Assembly: GCF_003115855.1 (NCBI RefSeq)
Contig: NZ_KZ819093.1
Coordinates: forward strand, 1 to 64,000
DNA: 64,000 nt
DNA from: Brenneria corticis
Lineage (GTDB): Bacteria > Pseudomonadota > Gammaproteobacteria > Enterobacterales > Enterobacteriaceae
Reading direction: 5' to 3'
Part shown: positions 50,804 to 58,888 of the stretch, in pieces
How the letters are laid out: every line of letters begins with the position of its first letter
How positions within the stretch are numbered: the first letter of the stretch is position 1
Position numbers and translations under genes: made by a program
Notes under the pieces: model-generated
Seen by the model: the letters and a program-made list of their open reading frames with translations, nothing else
Database searches by the model: none
Told to the model about the DNA's origin: nothing

Positions 50804-51793
50804 TCAGCCGCCGATAAACGATAGATTCTGCGTAATGCCGCTGTTGCCCTGATGCAGAAAATGGCTCTGTTTCTTGGTCGCCAGGCCGCCGGAAATGCGC
50901 ATTTTCAGCGCCTCGATCTGCTGGTCGTCGGCCAGCAGATCGCGCAGCGGAATACCCTGCTCGCCGAACAGGCAAAGATGCAGATTGCCGGTGGCGGAAA
51001 CGCGCAGGCGATTGCAGCTCAGGCAGAAATCTTTCTCGTAGGGCATAATCAGCCCGATCTCCCCCTGATAATCGGGGTGGCGGAATACCCGCGCCGGACC
51101 GTCGCTGCGCCCGCGCGCCCGTTCGAGCCATCCCTGTTGCAGCAGTCGCCGGCGGATAACCTCGCCGGAAATATGGTGGCGGCGAAATAGCGCGCCGCCG
51201 TCGCCGGTTTCCATCAGTTCAATAAAGCGCAGTTGAATCGGACGCGCTCTGATCCACTCAAGAAAGGTTTGCAGGCTGCCGTCGTTGACGTCGCGCATCA
51301 GCACGGTATTGACCTTTACTTTGGCGAAACCGCAGGCGAACGCCGCGTCGATGCCGTCCATCACCTGACGGAATTTATCCTGCCCGGTAATGGCGTGGAA
51401 CTGGCGGGCGTCGAGGCTGTCCACGCTGACGTTCAGCGCCGTCAGACCGGCTTCGCGCCACCGGGCCACGTCGCGGGCCAGGCGGTAGCCGTTGGTGGTG
51501 ACGGCCAGCGCGCGGATCGCCGGGTTTTCCCGGATGGCGGCGATAATGTCGACGAAATCGCGGCGCAGCGAGGGTTCCCCGCCGGTGATGCGGACCTTTT
51601 CCGTGCCTGATTCGGCGAACGCGCGGCTGACGCGGCGGATCTCGTCGAGGGAGAGAAAATGGTGCGGGTTGGCGCCATCGGGCTTATAGCCGTTCGGCAG
51701 ACAGTAGGTGCAACGAAAGTTGCAGACATCGGTTACAGACAGGCGCAAATAGTAAAACTTGCGCGCAAACGCATCGGTCAGTTGACTCGCCAT
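50804..51793 (-). CDS. moaA: GTP 3',8-cyclase MoaA
   Basis: MoaA is a radical SAM enzyme with two 4Fe-4S clusters that starts molybdenum cofactor synthesis. The CxxxCxxC motif is in SVTDVCNFRCTYCLPNG (about residue 24) and the C-terminal cluster cysteines are in FCLSCNRLRVSATGNLHLCLFG. The 329-residue length equals E. coli MoaA, ending SFIGG. I start at 51793, which follows AAAGGTGTTT; the frame extends 27 codons upstream into the riboswitch. Confidence 0.96.
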   Translation of the reverse strand: MASQLTDAFARKFYYLRLSVTDVCNFRCTYCLPNGYKPDGANPHHFLSLDEIRRVSRAFAESGTEKVRITGGEPSLRRDFVDIIAAIRENPAIRALAVTTNGYRLARDVARWREAGLTALNVSVDSLDARQFHAITGQDKFRQVMDGIDAAFACGFAKVKVNTVLMRDVNDGSLQTFLEWIRARPIQLRFIELMETGDGGALFRRHHISGEVIRRRLLQQGWLERARGRSDGPARVFRHPDYQGEIGLIMPYEKDFCLSCNRLRVSATGNLHLCLFGEQGIPLRDLLADDQQIEALKMRISGGLATKKQSHFLHQGNSGITQNLSFIGG

Positions 51794-51799
51794 AAACAC

Positions 51800-51918
51800 C
51801 TTTCCAAATACGGGAGATGCAGGCATTTCTACCTCGCACCCTGGTGACCATTCCGGCCACGGCCAGGGCGCCATATCATGCGTCGCATCCGCATCACTTA
51901 GGCGCCAGGGCTAGGAGT
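51800..51918 (-). ncRNA. Moco riboswitch (moaA leader)
   Basis: The moaA leader read on the minus strand keeps the conserved pieces of the Moco RNA motif in order: CTCCTAGCC at the start, CGCCCTGGCCGTG in the middle, CACCAGGG, then GCATCTCCCGTATTTGGAAA ending at the moaA ribosome site. In E. coli this leader senses molybdenum cofactor and shuts off moaA translation. The ribosome site lies within the final stem region. Upstream, 51919-52203 carries the divergent moaA and yvcK promoters and no gene. Confidence 0.88.
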
Positions 51919-52203
51919 TTGATTCCGGTCTATTATTTGACTAACAGAGTCAGACAAGGCAGACGCGGAACCATGAATTTCATCAAAAGCTTACCGCCAA
52001 TGGCGGCGGATAGTCACTTAAAAAATCGATGTATAATTTAATATATAACGAATTTTCAATACTTTATCCCGCATAGCATAGCGGAAAATCAGCGGCGGAC
52101 ATTGTCTCAGGTCACAACAGCATGATGATTTTTCGCCTTTTATAGCGAAATCGGCTACCTTACCGGCGGCGGTTACCGCCTCAGTTCAGCAATAAGGGTT
52201 ATT

Positions 52204-53109
52204 ATGCGCATTCGTACGTTGGCCGATGTCGATCGGGTCGTCGCCCTGGGGGGCGGGCACGGCCTGGGTCGGGTAATGTCTTCACTCTCCTCCCTCGGCT
52301 CGCGCCTGACCGGCATCGTCACCACCACCGATAACGGCGGCTCGACGGGAAGAATACGTCGCGCGGAGGGCGGGATCGCCTGGGGGGATACCCGTAACTG
52401 CCTGAATCAGCTGATTACCACCCCGAGCGTCGCCTCCGCCATGTTTGAGTACCGTTTCAACGGCAGCGGCGAACTGGCGGGCCATAATCTGGGTAATCTG
52501 ATGCTGAAAGCGCTCGACCATCTGAGCGTTCGCCCGCTAGAGGCCATCAACCTGCTGCGCGATCTGCTGAAAGTCGACGCTTTTTTAATCCCCATGTCCG
52601 AGCAGCCGGTTGATTTGATGGCCATTGATGAGCAGGGCAACCCGGTATATGGCGAAGTGGATATCGATCAGCTCGCCGCGTTGCCGCAGGATCTGACGCT
52701 CTATCCCCCGGTCTCCGCCCCTAATGAAGCGCTGGAGGCCGTTGCCGATGCCAACCTGATCCTGATTGGTCCCGGCAGCTTTCTGACCAGCCTGATGCCG
52801 CCGCTGCTGATCGACGATCTCAGCCGCGCCCTGCGCGACACCGCCGCACCCATTATCTATATCGACAATCTCGTCCGCGAGCTCAGCCCGTCCGCCGCCG
52901 GCATGACGCTGCCGCAGAAGCTGGAGATGATGGAAAAGCACCTCGGCGGGCGGCATATCGACGTGGTTATCTTGCCTCCCGGCCCGGCCGCCGCGCCGTC
53001 CGGCCGCATGCTGATTCAGCAGCCGCTGGAAGCCGCCGATATCCCCTACCGCCACGACCGCCAATTACTTTACGCCGCCATTGAAAAAGCGTTGGCCGCG
53101 TTAGCCTGA
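52204..53109 (+). CDS. yvcK: YvcK (YbhK), gluconeogenesis factor family
   Basis: The 301-residue protein matches E. coli YbhK (302), with LGGGHGLGRVMSSLSSLGSRLTGIV at the start, TDNGGSTGRIR and the late DIPYRHDRQLL. The fold resembles CofD, a 2-phospho-L-lactate transferase; YvcK binds UDP-sugars in Bacillus and affects cell shape and growth on gluconeogenic carbon. It is divergent from moaA. The ATG follows AAGGGTT. Confidence 0.93.
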   Translation: MRIRTLADVDRVVALGGGHGLGRVMSSLSSLGSRLTGIVTTTDNGGSTGRIRRAEGGIAWGDTRNCLNQLITTPSVASAMFEYRFNGSGELAGHNLGNLMLKALDHLSVRPLEAINLLRDLLKVDAFLIPMSEQPVDLMAIDEQGNPVYGEVDIDQLAALPQDLTLYPPVSAPNEALEAVADANLILIGPGSFLTSLMPPLLIDDLSRALRDTAAPIIYIDNLVRELSPSAAGMTLPQKLEMMEKHLGGRHIDVVILPPGPAAAPSGRMLIQQPLEAADIPYRHDRQLLYAAIEKALAALA

Positions 53110-53115
53110 CTCTCG

Positions 53116-53151
53116 CCGGTCGCCCCACCGCGGTTTATCTCCGGCGACCGG
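53116..53151 (+). terminator. Probable terminator of yvcK
   Basis: CCGGTCGCC (53116-53124) pairs perfectly with GGCGACCGG (53143-53151) across an 18-base loop, followed by TTTCCTCT. The T tract is weak, but the stem is long and starts six bases after the yvcK stop. Confidence 0.5.
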
Positions 53152-53240
53152 TTTCCTCTGCGAATCGCCTCATTGGTCTCCCCTGCCGTAAGCAGCTCAG
53201 TTGATGTTTTTTCCTCATATCCAAAGCCAAATTTCTTATT

Positions 53241-53313
53241 GGCTAATTATTAGCCTGCTTCATAAACTGCCTGCAGTTAAGCATCCTAGTCTCCCCCTGT
53301 GAGCTGCTCACAG
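53241..53313 (+). promoter_or_regulatory. Two perfect palindromes before the GntR operon
   Basis: GGCTAAT-T-ATTAGCC (53241-53255) and CTGTGAGC-T-GCTCACAG (53297-53313) are both perfect. The second ends 21 bases before the gntR start. AGCCAA (53225-53230) also pairs with TTGGCT (53239-53244). The second palindrome resembles a CRP site but has five central bases where CRP needs six, so a GntR-type dimer is the better candidate. TTGGCT could also be a -35 element. Confidence 0.55.
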
Positions 53314-53333
53314 CACGTATTAAGGATTTCCAG

Positions 53334-54053
53334 ATGGCTACGATTTCATCAGAAAAAAATGCCGCCTTGTCGCAAGGCGATACCGCCTGGCTGCGCATTC
53401 GCCACGATGTGCTGTGCTGCCGGCTGCTTCCCGGCGCCATGATCACCGAACAGGCGCTGATGGAACGTTATGAGATCGGCAAAAGCAGTTGCCGCGTGGC
53501 GCTGGCCCGTCTGTGCCATGAAAATCTGCTGCGGTCGCGCCCGCGCAAGGGGTATCAGATCGCGCCGGTCACCGTGCAGGACGTGGAAGAGATTTTCACC
53601 ATCCGCGCCCAGCTTGAACCGCTGGCCGCCCGGCTGGCGGTGGGCCGCGTGGACATTGATTTACTGCGCCGGCTGGAGGCCGCCTGCCGGGAAGAGATCC
53701 GCGCCCCGCTGTCGCAACAGATCAACGTATTTATGAACGCCAATAAGCGCTTTCATCTCACCATCGCCCAGGCTTCCGGCAACAACCATCTGATCCGCAC
53801 GCTCTCCAGCCTGATGGACGAAATGTCGCGTCTGGTGGCGCTGGGTTTTAACGTGCAGGGAACCAAGCCGGAAATCAAGCACGACCACAACGCCATGATC
53901 GAGGCGTTCAGCCAAGGCGACGGCAAGCGGGTCGAGCTGATTGCCCGCCGCCATATCGAAACCTTCCAGGCGATGACGCTGGAAAAGGTTTACGCCACCC
54001 TGAGCCGGGACGGCGCCGTGCTGCCCATTCTAGAACGGAGGCTGCAACAATGA
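53334..54053 (+). CDS. GntR-family regulator, FCD subfamily
   Basis: The 239-residue protein has a winged helix-turn-helix (residues about 20-80, LMERYEIGKSSCRVALARL) and an FCD ligand domain (about 90-225). The metal-binding histidines are in FHLTIAQASGNNH and the later LIARRHIETF. The ATPase gene overlaps its stop by four bases (ATGA), so it belongs to the operon it presumably controls. FCD regulators answer to organic acids and other intermediates of catabolism. Confidence 0.88.
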   Translation: MATISSEKNAALSQGDTAWLRIRHDVLCCRLLPGAMITEQALMERYEIGKSSCRVALARLCHENLLRSRPRKGYQIAPVTVQDVEEIFTIRAQLEPLAARLAVGRVDIDLLRRLEAACREEIRAPLSQQINVFMNANKRFHLTIAQASGNNHLIRTLSSLMDEMSRLVALGFNVQGTKPEIKHDHNAMIEAFSQGDGKRVELIARRHIETFQAMTLEKVYATLSRDGAVLPILERRLQQ

Positions 54054-54826
54054 GCGCGCTGTTGCAGGAGACGCCGCCGCCAGCCCCCGCCGCCGCGCCG
54101 CTGATCCGGGCGACCGGCATCAGCAAAGCGTTCGGCGCGCTGCAGGTGCTGCGCGACGTTGATTTAACCCTTAATCCGGGCGAGATCCTGGCGCTGCTCG
54201 GCCCTTCCGGCTGCGGCAAAAGCACGCTGCTGAATATTTTGTCCGGCCTGCTGAGCGCCGACAGCGGATCGCTGACCATTCAGGGCGCCGACGCCGCGCA
54301 CTACAGTCACTGGCAGCGCATTGGCTATCTGTTTCAGGAAGATCGCCTGCTGCCGTGGCGCAGCGTACAGCAGAACGTGAATTTCGGGCTGGAGAATCTG
54401 CGCCTCAGCCAGGCCGAGCGGCGTCGGCGGGTGGCGGACGCGCTGCATCTGGTCGGGCTGACCGATTTTACCCGCTACTGGCCGCATCAGCTCTCCGGCG
54501 GCATGCGCAGCCGGGTGGCGTTGGCGCGCAGTCTGGTCACGGAGCCGGAAATCCTGCTGATGGATGAGCCGTTTTCCAAGCTCGATGCGCAAACCCGCAG
54601 CGTGATGCATAACGAAATCCTGCGCATCCAGCGCCTGACCGGGATGTCGATCGTGCTGGTCACCCACGATGTGGAAGAGGCGGTGGTGCTGGCCGACCGG
54701 GTGGTGATATTCAAACCCCATCCGGGGCATATCCACCATATTCAAACCATTGAGCTGTCGCGCCCTCGCCTGCCCACCAGCCGGGCGGTCAGCGAGCAGA
54801 TACGCCTGCTGCGCCTGGAGATCTGA
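54050..54826 (+). CDS. ABC importer ATPase, SsuB/TauB type
   Basis: The 258-residue ATPase shows Walker A GPSGCGKST (about residue 50), signature LSGGMRSRVALARSL and Walker B LLMDEPFSKLD. The protein resembles the ATPases of nitrate, sulfonate and taurine importers. It overlaps gntR and is followed two bases later by the permease gene. The C-terminus (about 30 residues) is typical of this subfamily. Confidence 0.9.
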   Translation: MSALLQETPPPAPAAAPLIRATGISKAFGALQVLRDVDLTLNPGEILALLGPSGCGKSTLLNILSGLLSADSGSLTIQGADAAHYSHWQRIGYLFQEDRLLPWRSVQQNVNFGLENLRLSQAERRRRVADALHLVGLTDFTRYWPHQLSGGMRSRVALARSLVTEPEILLMDEPFSKLDAQTRSVMHNEILRIQRLTGMSIVLVTHDVEEAVVLADRVVIFKPHPGHIHHIQTIELSRPRLPTSRAVSEQIRLLRLEI

Positions 54827-54827
54827 T

Positions 54828-55601
54828 ATGTCCCGTGCCCGTTCGCTGTCGACGCTGCTCTTGCAACGCCTGTCCCTGTTGCTGCTGTTTCTGCTTATCT
54901 GGTGGCTGGCGGCCCTGCGGATGCCGGCCTTTATCCTGCCCGGTCCGCAAAAAACCTGGCTGGCGCTGCAACTGCTGTGGCATAACGGCACGCTGCTCAA
55001 CGACATCGGCGTTACCCTCTCCCGCGTGACGACGGGCTTCGTCTTCGCCACCCTGGTCGGCACCCCGCTGGGGCTGGCGCTGGGGGCCAGCCGTCGTCTG
55101 GCGCAGTTCTTCGAACCGCTGCTGGCGGTGTTTAACAGCGTGTCGTCGGCCATCTGGGCCATCTTCGCCATCATCTGGTTCGGCATCTCCAACGCCACCA
55201 CGGTGTTCGTGGTGTTTATGACCGCCATGCCGCTGATCCTGACCAACGTCTGGCAAGGGGCGCAGACGGTGGAATCCCAGTACGTCGAGCTGGCGCGCAG
55301 TTTCCGTATGAACCGCTGGCAGACGCTGCTGAAAATCTACCTGCCCACCATTCTGCCCTATTTCTTCTCCGGCGCCCGTCTGGCTTTCGGTTTCGGCTGG
55401 CGCGTATCGCTGGTGGCCGAAACGCTGGGCTCGTCAAACGGCATCGGCTATCGCCTGCGTCAGGCCGGCGATCTGGTGCAAACCGATCAGGTGTTCGCCT
55501 GGACGGTGCTGTTGGTCGCGCTCATGCTGCTGCTTGAGAGCGGCATTCTGAAACCGCTGGAACGTCGTCTGTTCCGCTGGAAACAACTCACACAGGAATA
55601 A
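54828..55601 (+). CDS. ABC importer permease, SsuC/TauC type
   Basis: The 257-residue permease has six hydrophobic segments and the BPD loop at ELARSFRMNRWQTLLKIYLP. Its opening helix LLLFLLIWWLAALRMPAFILPGPQKTW is typical of this subfamily. I start at 54828, two bases after the ATPase stop, behind a GGAG site; a longer frame upstream overlaps the ATPase gene and reads poorly. It pairs with the ATPase and the binding protein of the same operon. Confidence 0.9.
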   Translation: MSRARSLSTLLLQRLSLLLLFLLIWWLAALRMPAFILPGPQKTWLALQLLWHNGTLLNDIGVTLSRVTTGFVFATLVGTPLGLALGASRRLAQFFEPLLAVFNSVSSAIWAIFAIIWFGISNATTVFVVFMTAMPLILTNVWQGAQTVESQYVELARSFRMNRWQTLLKIYLPTILPYFFSGARLAFGFGWRVSLVAETLGSSNGIGYRLRQAGDLVQTDQVFAWTVLLVALMLLLESGILKPLERRLFRWKQLTQE

Positions 55602-55605
55602 CGCC

Positions 55606-56598
55606 ATGAAAAATATCATTGCAGCGGCCCTGATGGTCGCCGGGGCGCTGTTTGCCCAAAATCTCGCCGCGGCGGAAAAAGTACGCATCGGCTACTGGAC
55701 CAGCGGCGTCAGCCTCGGCTATGGCGCGGTGCTGGAAAGCACCGATTTTCTCGCCCGTCACGGCATCGACGCCGAGTTTATCCACTTCCCGGACGTCAAC
55801 GCGCCGGTAAAAGCGCTGGCTTCCGGCTCCATCGATCTGGCGTTCGGCGCGCCGCTGGCCGGCATCCTCAGCACCGCCGCCGAGGGGGTGCCGGTAAAAA
55901 TCTTTGCCGCCACCCAGCCCGCCGACGTGCAGTTTGTGGTGCCGAGCGATTCTCCCATCACCCAGCTTTCCCAACTGAAGGGTAAAAAGATCGGCATGTC
56001 CCCGGCGGGCTCGTCGGTGGCGGTGATCGCCGGCGCCATTCTGGCCGGCAACTACGACATCAAAGCGGCGGATTTCTCGCTGGTGGGCGGCAACGAATCG
56101 CGGCTGGCGCAGTTCCTGGCGCAGAAGCAGGTGGATGCCGCCGCGCTGCGCTCGGTGACCATCGCCCAGTTGGATGAGCTGCATGTCAAACCCCTGGGCA
56201 GCTTTGCCGATGAGTGGCGCAAGCTCACCCACAGCGACGCCGTTCCCTATATCGGCATCGGCGCGGTGCGCAGCGATCTGATCGATAAACGGCCGGATAC
56301 CGTGGCCCGGGTGATCGCCTCGCTGCGCGACACCCTGGCCTGGGGACAGGCGCATCCTGATGAGGTAGTGAAGATCCTGCAGAAAAAAGCCAACCTGCCG
56401 CAAAAAGACGCCGAAGTCTACGTCAGCCGCTGGGAGAGCATGAACCGGGTTTCGTTCGAGCAGGCTGATATCGATACCTTGAAATTGCAGCATAAGGTGT
56501 TCGTTGAAAGCGGCGCCATCAAGGGAGAGCTCAGCGACGGCCTGTTTGTCACCGGCCCCTACCAGCAGTCGAAATCCATCCCCCCGCTGGCCGAATAA
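55606..56598 (+). CDS. ABC importer binding protein, NMT1/SsuA-like
   Basis: The 330-residue protein has a signal peptide (MKNIIAAALMVAGALFAQNLAA) and a NMT1-type fold (VRIGYWTSGVSLGYGAVLES, then IDLAFGAPLAGILSTAAEGVPVKIFA). This subfamily carries nitrate, sulfonates, taurine, aromatic acids or thiamine precursors. AGGAATAACGCC lies before the ATG. The genes downstream suggest an organic acid rather than an inorganic ion. The actual ligand is unknown. Confidence 0.88.
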   Translation: MKNIIAAALMVAGALFAQNLAAAEKVRIGYWTSGVSLGYGAVLESTDFLARHGIDAEFIHFPDVNAPVKALASGSIDLAFGAPLAGILSTAAEGVPVKIFAATQPADVQFVVPSDSPITQLSQLKGKKIGMSPAGSSVAVIAGAILAGNYDIKAADFSLVGGNESRLAQFLAQKQVDAAALRSVTIAQLDELHVKPLGSFADEWRKLTHSDAVPYIGIGAVRSDLIDKRPDTVARVIASLRDTLAWGQAHPDEVVKILQKKANLPQKDAEVYVSRWESMNRVSFEQADIDTLKLQHKVFVESGAIKGELSDGLFVTGPYQQSKSIPPLAE

Positions 56599-56623
56599 CC
56601 GCCAGCCCAACAGGAGACAACTT

Positions 56624-57640
56624 GTGAGCGACACCATGAAAGCACTGGTACTGACGCAGCACGGCGACCTCGATCGGCTGCGGGTGATCGATAACCATCC
56701 GCGGCCGGCGGCGCAGCCCGGCCATGTGGTAATCCGCGTCGGGGCGGCATCGTTTAACTATCACGACGTGTTTACCGTGCGCGGGATGCCGGGCATTACC
56801 GTTCCGCTGCCGGTGGTGCCCGGCCTGGATTTGGCCGGCGCCGTCAGCGCCGTCGGCGAGGGGGTCGACGGCTGGAAAATCGGCGACCGCGTGCTGGTCA
56901 ATCCGCTGAAACCGGCCGTGGGGCTGATGGGCGAGATGATCGACGGCGGCATGGCGGAATATGCGCTGGCGGACGCCGCCCAGCTTCTCGCCCTGCCGAA
57001 TAACGTCAGCTTTGCGCAGGCGGCGGCCCTGCCGGTGGCTTACGGCACCGCGCACCGTATGCTGGTCACCCACAACACCATTAAAGCCGGCGACCGGGTG
57101 CTGATCCTCGGCGCCAGCGGCGGCGTCGGCAGCGCCTGCGTGGTGCTGGCCAAGCGGCTGGGGGCGGAGGTTATCGCCTGCGCCGGCAGCGCGGAAAAAG
57201 CCGAGGCGCTCAGGGCGCTGGGGGCGGACCAGGTGGTCAACTACCGGGAAACCGATTTTGCCAAATGGGCCATCGCCGCCTACGGCAAACCGCAGCGCCG
57301 CACTTATGAAGGCGGCGTCGACGTGGTGATCAACTTCACCGGCGGCGAGACCTGGCGCCCGTCGCTGCGCTGCCTGAAACGCGGCGGCACGCTGCTGGTG
57401 TGCGGCGCCACCGCTGGTTACGACCCGCAGGAAGATCTGCGCTATATCTGGAGCTTCGAGCTGACGGTCAAAGGCTCCAACAGTTTCTACGCCGACAACC
57501 TCAGCGCCCTGCTGGAGATGGTGTCGCGCGGCGAAATCGATCCGCTGATTGACCGGGTCCTGCCGCTGGAGCAGGCCGCGGAAGGGCTGCGGCTTATCCG
57601 CGATCGCGAAGTGCTGGGCAAGGTTATCGTCACCCCCTGA
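56624..57640 (+). CDS. Zinc-type MDR/quinone oxidoreductase-like
   Basis: The 338-residue protein belongs to the medium-chain dehydrogenase/reductase superfamily. The substrate domain is followed by the nucleotide-binding motif LILGASGGVGSACVVLAKRLGAEVIAC (about residue 160). I prefer the GTG at 56624, seven bases after AGGAG, over the ATG at 56636. Such enzymes reduce quinones, enoyl thioesters or aldehydes. In this operon it may act on an acyl-CoA intermediate, which is inference. Confidence 0.82.
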   Translation: MSDTMKALVLTQHGDLDRLRVIDNHPRPAAQPGHVVIRVGAASFNYHDVFTVRGMPGITVPLPVVPGLDLAGAVSAVGEGVDGWKIGDRVLVNPLKPAVGLMGEMIDGGMAEYALADAAQLLALPNNVSFAQAAALPVAYGTAHRMLVTHNTIKAGDRVLILGASGGVGSACVVLAKRLGAEVIACAGSAEKAEALRALGADQVVNYRETDFAKWAIAAYGKPQRRTYEGGVDVVINFTGGETWRPSLRCLKRGGTLLVCGATAGYDPQEDLRYIWSFELTVKGSNSFYADNLSALLEMVSRGEIDPLIDRVLPLEQAAEGLRLIRDREVLGKVIVTP

Positions 57641-57672
57641 GAACAATATCATCACGATAAAAGGTAATGCTA

Positions 57673-58089
57673 ATGGCTGAATCCACACCGCTGAGCGCCG
57701 CCGATGTGCAGGCGCGTTTGCTACAAGGACCTTATCACCAATGGCTTGGTCTGCAGGTGACCGCCCTGGGAGAGGGGGAAATCGAATTAACCGCGCGCTG
57801 GCGCGAAGAATGGGTGGTCAACGCCGCCGGAGGATATACCCACGGCGGTATCCTCGCCGCGCTGATCGACCTGGCCGCCGACTGGGCGCTGGTGGCCTTT
57901 ACCGGCCGGGGAGTGCCGACGCTGAATCTGCACGTGGATTACCACCGTCCGGCGCGCGGCGATCTCACCGCCCGCGGCCGGGTGATCAAAAGCGGTAAAC
58001 AGGTCTCCTGCGCCGAAGCCGAGGTGTTCGACAGCGAGGGGCGTCTGGTCGCCAGCGGACGCGGCCTCTATTCCACCGCCACCGCCTGA
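57673..58089 (+). CDS. Hotdog-fold thioesterase, PaaI-like
   Basis: The 138-residue protein has a hotdog fold with the PaaI pattern GYTHGGILAALIDLAADWALVAF and LNLHVDYHRPARGDLTARGRVI. PaaI-type enzymes hydrolyse aryl or acyl-CoA that has stalled. I start at 57673, eight bases after AAGG, rather than at the ATG six bases earlier. It lies 32 bases after the oxidoreductase gene. Confidence 0.86.
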   Translation: MAESTPLSAADVQARLLQGPYHQWLGLQVTALGEGEIELTARWREEWVVNAAGGYTHGGILAALIDLAADWALVAFTGRGVPTLNLHVDYHRPARGDLTARGRVIKSGKQVSCAEAEVFDSEGRLVASGRGLYSTATA

Positions 58090-58099
58090 GGAGCCGGCT

Positions 58100-58888
58100 A
58101 TGTCTCTCTCTCTCGACCATCTGGTGCTTAACGCGCAATTCGAGACCGACCGCGCCGCGGCGCTGCTAAGCCGGCTCGGCTTCACCCTGACGCCGCGCGG
58201 CTATCACTCCATGGGGTCGATCAACCATCTGATTATGTTCGAGCGCCACTATCTGGAAATTCTCGGCTTGCCGCCCGGCGAGCCGGTGCAGCGCCGGGAA
58301 CTGCTTGACGGTCCGCCCGGTCTCGACGGGCTGGTGTTCGCCAGTCAGGATATCGCCGCCAGCGCGCAGGCGATCCGCCAGGCCGGCTTTGCCGCGCAGC
58401 CCGTGCGCACCTTCTCCCGACCGGTGGATATCGACGGGCAGCGGCGGCAGGCGCGCTTTAGCACGGTGCATCTGGCGGCGGACAGTTTCAGCGCCGGGCG
58501 GATCTATTTCTGCCAGCATCACACGCCGGAGCTGGTATGGCGCGATGAGTGGCTGCGGCATCGCAACGGCGTGACGCGCATCGGCCAGCTGACGGTGGTC
58601 GGCGACGACCCCGCATCGCTGGCCGGCGACTATCAGGCGTTGGGCGCGTTGGCGCCGGGTTTTGAACTGGCCTTCCTGCATCACGACGCTTTCGCCCGAC
58701 ACTATCAGCATCTGCTGCAACCGGACCCGGCGCGTAAAAGCCGGTTTGCCGCGCTGCGTCTGCACGGCGGCGACCGCAAGCTGATCGCCGACCGGGCCCG
58801 CGCGCTCGATCTGCCGCTCAGCGAACAGCCGCAACGCCTGCTGGTGGCGCTACCGGCGTTCAATAGCCTGTTCGAGTTTCTGCCATGA
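58100..58888 (+). CDS. VOC-superfamily protein, glyoxalase-like domain
   Basis: The 262-residue protein starts SLDHLVLNAQFETDRAAALL and has the VOC repeat pattern: HLIMFERHYLEILGL in the first half and a second module with RIYFCQHHTPELVW and RIGQLTVVGDD. Histidines and glutamates at these points could bind a metal. The fold includes glyoxalases and extradiol dioxygenases, so the reaction is not readable. It starts ten bases after the thioesterase gene and overlaps the ligase gene by four. Confidence 0.8.
   Translation: MSLSLDHLVLNAQFETDRAAALLSRLGFTLTPRGYHSMGSINHLIMFERHYLEILGLPPGEPVQRRELLDGPPGLDGLVFASQDIAASAQAIRQAGFAAQPVRTFSRPVDIDGQRRQARFSTVHLAADSFSAGRIYFCQHHTPELVWRDEWLRHRNGVTRIGQLTVVGDDPASLAGDYQALGALAPGFELAFLHHDAFARHYQHLLQPDPARKSRFAALRLHGGDRKLIADRARALDLPLSEQPQRLLVALPAFNSLFEFLP

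Noticed and set aside
53297..53313. CRP site upstream of gntR
   Set aside because: TGTGAGCTGCTCACA has five central bases instead of six, which puts the half-sites out of phase for CRP.
56549..57688. Minus-strand frame opposite the MDR oxidoreductase gene
   Set aside because: It is antisense to a clear nucleotide-binding enzyme and has the histidine- and glutamine-rich character of a frame shadow.
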